Shown here: one piece after another, positions 1 to 7,515 of the stretch
Layout of the letters: each line of letters starts with the position of its first letter
How positions within the stretch are numbered: the stretch's first letter is position 1
Assembly (NCBI GenBank): GCA_900767605.1
Contig: CAAFZT010000017.1
Span: 1-20,077, forward strand
Reading direction: 5' to 3'
Origin: Bacilli bacterium
GTDB taxonomy: Bacteria; Bacillota_I; Bacilli_A; RFN20; CAG-826
Length of the DNA stretch: 20,077 bases
Translations under genes and position numbers: made by a program
The notes under the pieces: model-generated
What the model was told of the DNA's origin: nothing
Seen by the model: only the letters and a program-made list of their open reading frames with translations
Database searches by the model: none

Positions 1-32
1 ACTTGCTCGTCGGTGAAGCGCGTCCCTGCCAT
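1..32 (-). CDS. IS transposase first ORF, N-terminal fragment
   Basis: On the minus strand an ATG at 32-30 opens the peptide MAGTRFTDEQ and runs off the window edge. A GGAGG sits seven bases upstream of the ATG. The identical start is repeated at the right end. Position just inside an IS terminus makes this the first frame of a transposase (OrfA-like if the element is IS3 family), but ten residues are too few to identify the family. Confidence 0.55.
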   Translation of the reverse strand, partial: MAGTRFTDEQ

Positions 33-39
33 AAGAAAA

Positions 40-64
40 CCTCCGAGGGAATTGTACTCGGAGG
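40..64 (-). promoter_or_regulatory. Hairpin sequestering the transposase ribosome site (left copy)
   Basis: On the minus strand CCTCCGAG, a nine-base loop, then CTCGGAGG form a perfect 8-bp stem. The 3' arm contains the GGAGG Shine-Dalgarno of the transposase start. Folding would hide the ribosome site in transcripts entering from outside the element, a protection known from other IS elements. There is no T-run, so it is not a normal terminator. Confidence 0.6.
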
Positions 65-253
65 CAATCTGTTGGGTGGCCCTTTTTTTCAAACTGTCCG
101 AATTACGGGGTCCAGTTTAGACCGATGTAGGCACATTTTGAGAGGGGATAAAAATATCTTCGAAAAATCATTGTAACCCGCCCTTATTCGTGGCATAGTT
201 TGGATAACGATTGGAATGGGTGTCTACTCGACTCCCTGTCTATATCCAAAATG

Positions 254-315
254 CATGGGGGTGCGCACATGAGGATAAGCAAAAATATTTTTGTCCTTAT
301 ATGCGCCCATTTTTT
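254..315 (+). terminator. Large imperfect hairpin with T-run upstream of the WYL gene
   Basis: Sequence around a central AAAAATATTTTT can fold back on itself. TGGG, CGCA, AT, AGGA and CAAAAAT on the left pair in order with ATTTTTG, TCCT, AT, TGCG and CCCA on the right, with small bulges, and TTTTTT follows at 310-315. It could be a terminator or attenuator ahead of the WYL gene, or a decayed mobile-element remnant. The rest of the 120-356 gap shows no gene I can support. Confidence 0.3.
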
Positions 316-356
316 AATTTTGTTCTCCATGCTGAAATTCCAACGTTATTCTTTTT

Positions 357-1856
357 GTGGATGAAAGGGGGAACCATGAAGAAAAAACTATTACGCGCAT
401 CCATCAACGAGAAATCCTGATTACCTTGGATTATCTTTTGCATCATACCGATGAAAAACATCCTGCTAGAGCAGTGGAGATTTGTCGTTATGCGAATAAA
501 AAATACGGCATCGCCTATCAAGGAGAAGGGGCGCCAGGAAACCAGATTATTCGTCAACGGATTTCGGATTGCCTGAAATACTTAAAAGAGTTATCGGATA
601 AGTATGAAACCCCTTTTGTTTTGGGACGTACTGAAGGCGGAAAATTTTACGTCGAACAAAGAAATGGCCTCAACGATGAGCAAACTGCCCGCCTTTTGGT
701 CGCTATCCACAATGACCCGTATATTGGAAAGGAAGACACGGTTTTTTACGAAGAGCAGATTCTTAATGCATTTGCTACTACCGAAGATTCCAAAGAGGCC
801 ATTAAAAAACTAAGCTCCCTTTATCCCCAAGGGGGAGAAAAACAATCGAAAGAAGTCATTAGAAAAATCAAGATTCTAGAAGAAGCATACCGTTATAATT
901 GCCCCATTCAAGTTCAGTGGCCGGGAGAAAAGAACCCCAGATGGACCAAGGTTTGTTACTTAAAAGAAATCAACCATGACCCCTATGCTTTCCTTTTGCC
1001 CGCTTGCCCCGTCGCTAGCCAAGATGGCAAGGACCATTATTTGTTCGAAAAAATCGAAGATATCGTGATCCCAGCCCTAAGCGCAAAGGAACTATTCTGC
1101 CCGGATGACGACCTGTGGGACGAATGTGTGGATAACGAGGAGATGTTCCGCTTATCTTGCCCCACGTTAGTCAAAAAATACGATCACCTTGACGACGCGA
1201 TAAAAAAGATGGTTGCTCCGCAAGGGGGAAGAACCTGCGCTATTTTGTTCTATTACAAAGACAAGGATGAGGAGATGATTTCCAAATCCTTCGAATCCTT
1301 CTTCCACGAAAAATTTCATTGGCAAATTGTCGATAACACGAAGGACTGCACAAATCTATTTACTGGTCAAGGCTATAACCTAGATACCTTCAGGATTGTT
1401 CGTGTTGTTGGAAAAGACCGCCCTTCGAATCAAAGATTCGTTAATTATTTCGCGGACCTTGGCTTTTTTAAATCCTGGCTGCTATCCGATCCTATCGGCA
1501 ATGGGGAATCCTGCATCGCTGATTATGTAGAAGTGATGAAGCCTGCATGCATTAACATTGAATTTGCAAATTATTATCTAAAGAGGCTATCCACTTACTA
1601 TAACTACCTAACCCCACGGCAAAAGGATCATCTATTCGATGTCAATTTAGTTCTCGATCAAGTAGAGGTGCGGAAACGAGTTTCCAATTTATGCCCCGAA
1701 GACGAACCCCTTGATCTCTTTGTCCGTTGTCCTAAATGTGACGGGGAAGAGCCTGTTGATGACGGGAATAAAGCCTGCGTATGTTCTCACTGCGGAACTG
1801 AAATCTATGACGGCAGGATGGGGTTTGGAAAATTAAGCAAAGATGAAAAGGAATGA
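357..1856 (+). CDS. WYL-like transcriptional regulator with C-terminal zinc ribbon
   Basis: Probable DNA-binding regulator. The N-terminal region (about 10-100) has the helical pattern of a winged helix with a wing (RQRISDCLKYL... then GGKFYVEQ). Residues about 165-260 (from RKIKILEEAYRYN to FEKIEDIVIP) follow the layout of a WYL domain, although the W-Y-L signature is degenerate (YAFLLPA). A zinc ribbon lies at the C-terminus with CPKC at 458-461 and CSHC at 476-479. WYL regulators often control defence loci. The frame opens with GTG at 357 without a Shine-Dalgarno. A much better signal (GGGGGAACC then ATG at 376) lies in another frame and stops at 420; a -1 shift or one extra A in the A6 run (382-387) would give a natural N-terminus MKKKTITRIHQ. 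The stop overlaps an ATG of the next frame. The family call is moderate and the partner functions are inferred from context. Confidence 0.6.
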   Translation: MDERGNHEEKTITRIHQREILITLDYLLHHTDEKHPARAVEICRYANKKYGIAYQGEGAPGNQIIRQRISDCLKYLKELSDKYETPFVLGRTEGGKFYVEQRNGLNDEQTARLLVAIHNDPYIGKEDTVFYEEQILNAFATTEDSKEAIKKLSSLYPQGGEKQSKEVIRKIKILEEAYRYNCPIQVQWPGEKNPRWTKVCYLKEINHDPYAFLLPACPVASQDGKDHYLFEKIEDIVIPALSAKELFCPDDDLWDECVDNEEMFRLSCPTLVKKYDHLDDAIKKMVAPQGGRTCAILFYYKDKDEEMISKSFESFFHEKFHWQIVDNTKDCTNLFTGQGYNLDTFRIVRVVGKDRPSNQRFVNYFADLGFFKSWLLSDPIGNGESCIADYVEVMKPACINIEFANYYLKRLSTYYNYLTPRQKDHLFDVNLVLDQVEVRKRVSNLCPEDEPLDLFVRCPKCDGEEPVDDGNKACVCSHCGTEIYDGRMGFGKLSKDEKE

Positions 1857-1870
1857 ATAGGGGAACGATA

Positions 1871-3088
1871 ATGGAAGAATATTACGATCCGAATTGCCAG
1901 GTATCCAAAGAGCTGGATTGCGCACTAGAAATGCGTCAAAGCGTCCGTTTTGATGGATACTCCGGAACTGGAAAGACGGCAATGGTTAGGCAATGGATGA
2001 ACCATCACAAAGAGGATATCCACGGAATATTTCTCGATGGTGCAGTCCAACCAAAATGCAGTGGAGAAATCCGGTTTAGAGGAGATTTGGTCCTAAAGGG
2101 GCAATTCTTTACGTCGGATTTTATCGACAAATTGCTCGCATCGAAAAACATCGTTGTTGTCGTTGATAATTATCAAAAACTGAATCAGTACCAAAAATAT
2201 CATTTCTTGCTCCTATGCGATGGGTATGTCGTGGACGAAAGAGAAGAGGGCCATTACAGGCAAATCCCAGGAATGGCATTTGTTTGCGCTATAAAACAAT
2301 TGAATAGGAAACGAATGGAGAAAAATATGAAATCAAGAATTAAAGAAAATTCAGCTTATTATCTGGACGAGTTTGACGATGACGATCCGGAGTTTAAAAA
2401 ACTTGTTCCTTTGACGAAAAAGAACAGGGATTTGATTGAGGCCTGCGTACGCTTGGATTCAAGTTATAAAAGCGGCCTCACGGATCTTGTTAAAGCCATG
2501 GTGGCTAATTACAACTCCACCACGATTCTAGCTGTTCTCAAAGATATAAATGGTACGAATAGTACAAGACTTTCTGATGAGACGATGAAAAAGGTCGCTA
2601 AAAATATGCCAACAAAATGGCCTGAACTTGGCCTTCTCGTTTCGAAGTTAGACGGAAGTGTCGCAGGTGCTAAGAGCCTGTTTGAAGGAATTGTTGAAAG
2701 CGTTGGCTATGATGCTGTGTCGTTCGCATCCAAGGTGATTTTTTACCTATCGGATGAGCTTAAAAAACTCGGATACCAGTGCTTTGCTCACGATCAATAT
2801 TCGAAATACGATTCGAAAGTTGCTGCATGTTTAGCAGATTACACAAATGTTTATAACATACTTGCTTCCAATGGCAAAAAGTATTGCAAAATATGGTTTA
2901 CACAGAAACGTCACAAAATGTTCTGCAATAACGCAAACAAATGTGATGATTTATGGGATTTTTATACGCATTACAACGACTGCTTAGGCGAGTTGCTAAG
3001 AAAAGCGCAAATAGAGCATGGCTATACCCTTGATGCCCCCCTTACTAGAGCACAACTCGATCACGTGATTTGGTATACCCAAAAATAA
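1871..3088 (+). CDS. AAA+-like ATPase with uncharacterised C-terminal domain
   Basis: The N-terminal half carries a P-loop: Walker A GYSGTGKT at about 29-36 and a Walker B-like strand IVVVVDN near 94-100 that ends in N rather than E, so hydrolysis may be weak. The C-terminal half is not recognised as a named family. It contains an ASKVIFYLS...YSKYDSKV segment (about 283-316), which resembles the 'ASK(l/v)L.F...PiYDs.v' signature I associate with small uncharacterised domains next to restriction and abortive-infection genes. I chose ATG 1871 because GGGG sits seven bases upstream. The alternative ATG at 1853 overlaps the upstream stop (ATGA) but has AGG only one base away. The gene is tightly coupled to the WYL gene and more AT-rich than the right half of the window. 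No transmembrane segment is evident. Function unknown. Confidence 0.6.
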   Translation: MEEYYDPNCQVSKELDCALEMRQSVRFDGYSGTGKTAMVRQWMNHHKEDIHGIFLDGAVQPKCSGEIRFRGDLVLKGQFFTSDFIDKLLASKNIVVVVDNYQKLNQYQKYHFLLLCDGYVVDEREEGHYRQIPGMAFVCAIKQLNRKRMEKNMKSRIKENSAYYLDEFDDDDPEFKKLVPLTKKNRDLIEACVRLDSSYKSGLTDLVKAMVANYNSTTILAVLKDINGTNSTRLSDETMKKVAKNMPTKWPELGLLVSKLDGSVAGAKSLFEGIVESVGYDAVSFASKVIFYLSDELKKLGYQCFAHDQYSKYDSKVAACLADYTNVYNILASNGKKYCKIWFTQKRHKMFCNNANKCDDLWDFYTHYNDCLGELLRKAQIEHGYTLDAPLTRAQLDHVIWYTQK

Positions 3089-3264
3089 AGAAACCCAAAA
3101 CGATATTTTTCGAGCATTTTAACGTTTTTTAGTTCGCGGTGTTTTGGCCTAAAGACGCCCCGAGCTTTCAAACAACCAACGATTATCCCAATCGGTATTT
3201 TCATTGCCGCCCGGCACTTTCCTATTCTTTCCATTCAAAACATATCAAAAAGGAGAAAATTAAC

Positions 3265-4563
3265 ATGAAACCTTTCGACAAAGTCGTTGGATACCAAAAA
3301 GTAAAAGACGAATTAAACCAAATCCTCGACATGATTCAAAATCCCACCATCTACGAAGAAATGGGGGCTAATCTCCCCCACGGCATCCTCTTTTATGGTG
3401 ACCCCGGCATGGGCAAAACACTTCTTGCCACTTCGTTTATCGAAACATCGGGGTTATCTGTTTATACCATTACGAAAAATAAAGACGAGCAGGGCGTTAT
3501 GAAAGACATCAACGTGGCATTCGAAGAAGCGGTGAAAAACAAACAGGCCATCGTTTTCTTTGATGATATCGATAAACTTTGTTCGGAAGATCGAAAAGAT
3601 GCCGACGACCCTTGTTTTGTGACCATCCAATCGAATATGGATGCTTGTAAAGACAAAGGGGTCCTTGTTGTTGCTACAGCGAATAAAAGGAGCAAATTGC
3701 CGAATTCTTTGCTTCGCAGCGGCCGTTTAGACCATCAATTCCCGATTGAAATTCCAGGGAAAGAAGACGCCGCGGCCATCGTGGAATATTACCTTCGCAA
3801 GCGGAAGGTAGATCCTAATGCGAATTATGAAGATATCACGAAGATGGTCAGTTATTCTTCCTGCGCGAATTTGGATAAGATCATTAACGAAAGCGCCGTC
3901 ATTGCCGCTAGGAAACGAAAGAAAGTCGTAGGGACCGAAGACGTGGTGGAGGCATATCTAAAAGACCATTATCGCGATTATGGTTGCACGAAACGCACCC
4001 CGGAAAAGCAAAGGACGACCTCTATCCACGAAGCGGGGCATTGCGCGGTTGCCGAGGTGCTTCGAAAAGGAGTGGTAGGGTTAGTTTCCATTCATGCGGA
4101 TGAAGGATTCACCCAACTAGATACTCCTTTTACTCGGCGCGGCCAATGCGTTTTGCTTTCCCTTGGTGGGAAGGTAGCGTGCGAGCTTTATGAATCTGGA
4201 CGCGTCGCTAGCGGATGCCAATCCGATTTATACAAGGCTTTCTCCCTTCTTCAAAGCGGCGCGGAAGATAATGCCATCAATGGGGTTGGGGTATTGTCAC
4301 CGAAGGCAAAAGATGAAACCTCTGAATCCCTTAAAACACGGGTAGAAAACGTTGTTGCTTGTGAACTAGAACGTTACCTCTATTTGTGCCGCGATATCCT
4401 GATCAAAAACCGCGATTTCGTCCTTGCTTTGGCGGATGAACTCTACAAGAAGGAGACCCTTCTTTATAGCGATGTCCAACGGATTCGCGCCCGATATTCC
4501 ATCGTCCCTTGTTTTGAATATTCCGAGCCGGAAGGAGAATCGAATGTGGATAATAAGCGATGA
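3265..4563 (+). CDS. Soluble FtsH-like AAA metalloprotease (M41)
   Basis: 432 residues. The AAA domain has Walker A GDPGMGKT at 45-52, Walker B IVFFDDID at 96-103 and an arginine finger in RSGRLD (151-156). An M41 peptidase follows: zinc site HEAGH at 255-259 and the likely third ligand D321 in SGCQSDLYKA, matching the conserved D of FtsH. Predicted role is ATP-dependent protein degradation. FtsH normally starts with membrane segments; none is present, so this is predicted to be cytosolic and shorter (FtsH is about 600-650 residues). Walker B has DD where FtsH has DE, and the aromatic pore-loop motif (FVG) is replaced by DEQG. The start is ATG 3265, preceded by AAGGAGAAAA; an in-frame extension to 3139 has no ribosome site. 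It lies 176 bp after the ATPase gene, same strand, so it may be co-regulated with it. Substrate unknown. Confidence 0.8.
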   Translation: MKPFDKVVGYQKVKDELNQILDMIQNPTIYEEMGANLPHGILFYGDPGMGKTLLATSFIETSGLSVYTITKNKDEQGVMKDINVAFEEAVKNKQAIVFFDDIDKLCSEDRKDADDPCFVTIQSNMDACKDKGVLVVATANKRSKLPNSLLRSGRLDHQFPIEIPGKEDAAAIVEYYLRKRKVDPNANYEDITKMVSYSSCANLDKIINESAVIAARKRKKVVGTEDVVEAYLKDHYRDYGCTKRTPEKQRTTSIHEAGHCAVAEVLRKGVVGLVSIHADEGFTQLDTPFTRRGQCVLLSLGGKVACELYESGRVASGCQSDLYKAFSLLQSGAEDNAINGVGVLSPKAKDETSESLKTRVENVVACELERYLYLCRDILIKNRDFVLALADELYKKETLLYSDVQRIRARYSIVPCFEYSEPEGESNVDNKR

Positions 4564-4634
4564 ATACAATAAAAATTATCGTTTTGTTCTGCTCGTCAAT
4601 TTTAAATATGTAAAAGAAGTGGCTGGCCCTAAAA

Positions 4635-4703
4635 CTGAAAATTTCACGGAACGAAAAGTGAAAATATGACGGAACGAAAACCGAAAAAGTCACGGAATGA
4701 TAT
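4635..4703 (+). repeat. Three tandem 23-bp direct repeats
   Basis: Units at 4635-4657, 4658-4680 and 4681-4703 share the pattern GAAAA-N(3)-ACGGAA-(C/T)GA. Units 1 and 2 both end in ACGGAACGAAAA, while unit 3 has ACGGAATGAT. They lie just upstream of the ribosome site of the first DUF4143 ATPase. The roughly two-helical-turn period suggests repeated protein binding on one face of the DNA. A related CACGGAAC occurs at 7403-7410. Confidence 0.75.
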
Positions 4704-4731
4704 ATGATTGAGCCATCGGGAGGACATTCCT

Positions 4732-6000
4732 ATGGATCTACCAAATTACAAAAAGCGAATTATCGATGAGCAAGTAGATACTTATCTTGATACCTTTGGG
4801 GCTGTGTTGATTGAAGGCCCTAAGTGGTGTGGAAAAACCTGGACAGCTAAGAAGCATTCTAACAGTGAATTCCTCCTTGCCGACCCTAAAGGCAATTTCA
4901 ACAACAAACGCCTTGCCCTGATGGATCCTAGTTTTGTCCTAGAAGGCGCAACGCCCCGTTTAATAGACGAATGGCAAGAAGTGCCTGCCCTCTGGGATGC
5001 CGTAAGGGGATGGGTAGATACCCATCCTGCCTCTGGCCAGTTTTTATTAACGGGTTCCGCCACAATCAATAAGCATCGGTATATCCATACGGGAACCGGT
5101 CGAATCGCTCGACTAAAAATGAGGACGATGTCTCTTTATGAAAGCGGCTATTCTAGCGGCCTTGTTTCTTTGAAGGACATTTGTAATAACACCGCCCCTA
5201 ACGTCATGACCGGCGAAGTGCAATTAAAGGACTTGATTCGATATATTTTGCTTGGCGGCTGGCCTTTGGTCACGGATTCCAGCATCGAAAAAGGGACTCT
5301 CATTGCCAAAGAATATGTGAAGTCCGTTTTAAACGAGGATATCTATAAAATAGATGACGTAGAACGGGACTCCCATAAAGTGAAACTATTGTTACGTTCC
5401 CTTGCTCGTAACGAAGCCACTACAGCAAGCAATGCTATTCTAGTTAAAGACATCAAGGACAAGGACTTCGACAACGTCAACGTCGACACGCTTGCCAATT
5501 ACATGGATTTGCTGAAAAACCTGCATTTAATTGAAAATATTCCGCCTTATTCAAGCACATTGGGAATCCGGGTTAAGCAAAGAGAAAAACACCATTTTGT
5601 TGATCCGTCTTTGCCGTGCACTTTGCTCGGGTTAACGGAAAAGAAGTTGCTCGGCGATTTAGAATTGCTCGGATTCCTTTTTGAATCGATGGTTGAGCGA
5701 GACCTATGGACTTACACCGAATCCTTCGGGGCGAAATTATTCCATTATCAGGATTATAAAAACAACGAAATGGACGCGGTGATTGAGCTACCGGATGGCG
5801 CTTGGTGTGGCGTGGAGATCAAACTTGGGGCGAATAAAATCGATGAAGCGGCGGAAAACTTGCTCCGCATTCAAGAAGCCATCAAGGCGTCTAGTGGAAA
5901 AACGCCCCAGGCTCTATGCGTGATATGTGGCTTGACGAACGCGGCTTATCGGCGTCCAGATGGTGTCTACGTCGTCCCCATCACGGCCTTGAAAAACTAA
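4732..6000 (+). CDS. AAA_14/DUF4143 family ATPase (first copy)
   Basis: 422 residues. Order of domains: AAA_14 P-loop with Walker A GPKWCGKT at 29-36, Walker B PRLIDEWQE around 75-83 and a sensor-like FLLTGSA near 105; a helical/winged middle; then the DUF4143 C-terminus with NEMDAVIEL...GVEIKLG at about 344-366, the D...ExK layout of a PD-(D/E)xK-type fold. This large family is common and often multicopy in bacteria and archaea; its biochemical role is not settled. The start is ATG 4732 with GGGAGG eight bases upstream; a TTG at 4708 is less likely. Three 23-bp repeats sit directly upstream. It differs strongly in sequence from the second copy, so the two are not a recent duplication. Confidence 0.85.
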   Translation: MDLPNYKKRIIDEQVDTYLDTFGAVLIEGPKWCGKTWTAKKHSNSEFLLADPKGNFNNKRLALMDPSFVLEGATPRLIDEWQEVPALWDAVRGWVDTHPASGQFLLTGSATINKHRYIHTGTGRIARLKMRTMSLYESGYSSGLVSLKDICNNTAPNVMTGEVQLKDLIRYILLGGWPLVTDSSIEKGTLIAKEYVKSVLNEDIYKIDDVERDSHKVKLLLRSLARNEATTASNAILVKDIKDKDFDNVNVDTLANYMDLLKNLHLIENIPPYSSTLGIRVKQREKHHFVDPSLPCTLLGLTEKKLLGDLELLGFLFESMVERDLWTYTESFGAKLFHYQDYKNNEMDAVIELPDGAWCGVEIKLGANKIDEAAENLLRIQEAIKASSGKTPQALCVICGLTNAAYRRPDGVYVVPITALKN

Positions 6001-6003
6001 AGA

Positions 6004-6102
6004 TTGGCTAAATTCTAATTCAATTAGAAAATGGTCGCATAACGTTCCTTGCTATTTATCGAAATGTTGGCTAAAATCTAATTCAATTAGAAAATAGTCG
6101 TA
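6004..6102 (+). repeat. Pair of 36-bp repeats each holding a TTCTAATTCAATTAGAA palindrome
   Basis: Copies at 6004-6039 and 6067-6102 (start-to-start 63 bp, six helical turns) agree at all but about four positions. Each contains an inverted repeat: TTCTAATT-C-AATTAGAA in copy 1 (8-bp arms) and TCTAATT-C-AATTAGA in copy 2 (7-bp arms). They lie between the two DUF4143 genes, ending 13 bp before the ATG of the second. This looks like a double operator or other dimer-binding site. There is no T-run to suggest a terminator. Confidence 0.75.
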
Positions 6103-6115
6103 GCGGAGGAAAATA

Positions 6116-7378
6116 ATGGCCTACATCCCAAGAGCAATGGAAGAACTGCTGAAACGCAAATACGCCTCCTATAAATGCGTCGCGATCACGGGGGCGAGGC
6201 AAGTTGGCAAATCCACTTTGATCAAGCATACCTTTCCCGAAGTGAAACGCATCAATTTGAAGTCCCCCACTTTATTAGAAGCCGCCCAAAGCGATCCCGA
6301 TTCTTTTTTAAGGGGATTCGGAACTCCCCTGTTCGTCGATGAAGTTCAGGAATGCCCCGCGTTGCTTAATAGTGCCAAAGTAATCCTCGACGAAAAGGAA
6401 GAAAACGGAAATTATCTCTTCTCCGGGTCCCAAAAATGGGCGGTTATGGAAGGGCTGTCGGATTCCTTGTCTGGGATGGTCGGCATTTTAGAATTACCCG
6501 GGTTGTCCTTACGTGAAATTTATAACGTCCCTTTTACGGCGCCTTTTTTGCCTAGCGAAGAGTATATCAAGCAACGCGAAAAAGCCCTTGTTCCCTATGA
6601 AGATATTTGGTCGGTGATTCATCGGGGTTCCTATCCCGAATTAACCCAAAATCCCGAGAAAGATTGGGAAGAATTTTATGGGGACTACGTTAAAACCTAT
6701 ATCGAACGGGATGTTTATCGGATTACCCGTGTTCGGGACTATATGACCTTTTACCGTTTCTTGGTGGCGGTGGCCGCTAGAACGGGCAATATGCTCGATT
6801 ACGTTAGTATCGCTAGCGAAGTCGGCGTATCCAACGACACCATCAAATCCTGGGTGGGCGTTTTGGTGAAAACGGATATCGCTTTCCTTTTGTATCCCTA
6901 TGCCTCCTCCCATTTGTCTCGGGCAATCCGAACCCCCAAAATCTATTTTAGGGATACGGGTCTTGCCGCTTATTTGACGTCATGGCTTAGCAAAGACGCT
7001 TTGGAACGTGGAGCGGTTTCCGGCGCGTTTTTCGAAACGTTCGTCGTCAATGAAATCGCCAAGTCGTATGCCAATGCTGGAAAGGATTTCTCCAAATACC
7101 TTTTCTATTATCGTGGCAAAGACAAGGTCAAAAGAAAGCAAGGTGGAGAAGAAGTGTCTCTAGAAAGAGAAATTGATTTGGTGATCGAGCAAAATGGCGT
7201 GCTTTATCCCGTTGAAATCAAAAAGCGGGGGAATCCCACGGCCATGGACGCGGAAGCTTTCCCCGTCTTGGATAAAGCCGTTGATAAGAAGCGGGGTGTT
7301 GGGGTCATCCTCTGCACCGGCAAGGAAAAAATCCAGTTGAGAGATAATTTATATTCCCTGCCCATCGAATATATCTAA
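6116..7378 (+). CDS. AAA_14/DUF4143 family ATPase (second copy)
   Basis: 420 residues. Walker A GARQVGKST at 26-34, Walker B PLFVDEVQE at about 72-80, sensor FSGSQ near 102. The middle carries YVKTYIERDV...RFLVAVAARTGNMLDYVSIASEVGVSNDTIKSWV, a helix-turn-helix-like stretch typical of DUF4143. The C-terminus has EIDLVIEQNGVLYPVEIKK (about 352-371), a PD-(D/E)xK-like core with D, E and K all present. AGCGGAGGAAAATA precedes the ATG. This copy is closer to the textbook family than the first. Its DNA-binding-like middle makes autoregulation through the paired palindromes upstream possible, but this is inference. Confidence 0.88.
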   Translation: MAYIPRAMEELLKRKYASYKCVAITGARQVGKSTLIKHTFPEVKRINLKSPTLLEAAQSDPDSFLRGFGTPLFVDEVQECPALLNSAKVILDEKEENGNYLFSGSQKWAVMEGLSDSLSGMVGILELPGLSLREIYNVPFTAPFLPSEEYIKQREKALVPYEDIWSVIHRGSYPELTQNPEKDWEEFYGDYVKTYIERDVYRITRVRDYMTFYRFLVAVAARTGNMLDYVSIASEVGVSNDTIKSWVGVLVKTDIAFLLYPYASSHLSRAIRTPKIYFRDTGLAAYLTSWLSKDALERGAVSGAFFETFVVNEIAKSYANAGKDFSKYLFYYRGKDKVKRKQGGEEVSLEREIDLVIEQNGVLYPVEIKKRGNPTAMDAEAFPVLDKAVDKKRGVGVILCTGKEKIQLRDNLYSLPIEYI

Positions 7379-7395
7379 TGTCTTGAGTCGTATTA

Positions 7396-7437
7396 AAAAT
7401 TACACGGAACCATAGTAAAAACGATGCTTGCGTGTAA
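7396..7437 (+). repeat. Inverted repeat TTACACG...CGTGTAA with CACGGAAC motif
   Basis: TTACACG (7400-7406) and CGTGTAA (7431-7437) form 7-bp inverted arms just after the second DUF4143 stop. The left arm runs into CACGGAAC, the core of the tandem repeats upstream of the first DUF4143 gene. The spacer is too long, and there is no T-run, for a standard terminator. Possibly a protein-binding or element-boundary sequence. Confidence 0.4.
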
Positions 7438-7515
7438 AAACAAATACGGAAAACGACACCACAAAAAGAGAGAACGTTTAAGATATAGAATATAGATACT
7501 ACTAGGAGCAACACC

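Larger units (their letters stand above)
1..119 (-). mobile_element. IS element 5' end, left copy (partial)
   Basis: Bases 2-119 are an exact reverse complement of 19960-20077. The inner edge reads TAAACTGGACCCC...GGACAGTTTG on the minus strand, which resembles the termini of IS3-family elements (TGGACCCC then GGACAG); the family call is an inference from the terminus only. Going outward there is a hairpin and then the start of a transposase-type reading frame that leaves the window. Only the first roughly 118 bases of the element are present, so the target duplication and the other end cannot be seen. The match stops sharply at base 119/120, which marks the junction with unique sequence. Confidence 0.75.

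Noticed and set aside
3097..3130. Terminator after the P-loop ATPase gene (AAAACG...CGTTTTTT)
   Set aside because: Arms are only six AT-rich bases with a 20-base spacer; too weak to claim.
3139..3264. Longer N-terminus for the FtsH-like protein
   Set aside because: The extra 42 residues have no ribosome site and no membrane segment, and AAGGAGAAAA sits directly before ATG 3265.
4635..4703. CRISPR array
   Set aside because: The 23-bp units are contiguous with no unique spacers, and no cas genes are present.
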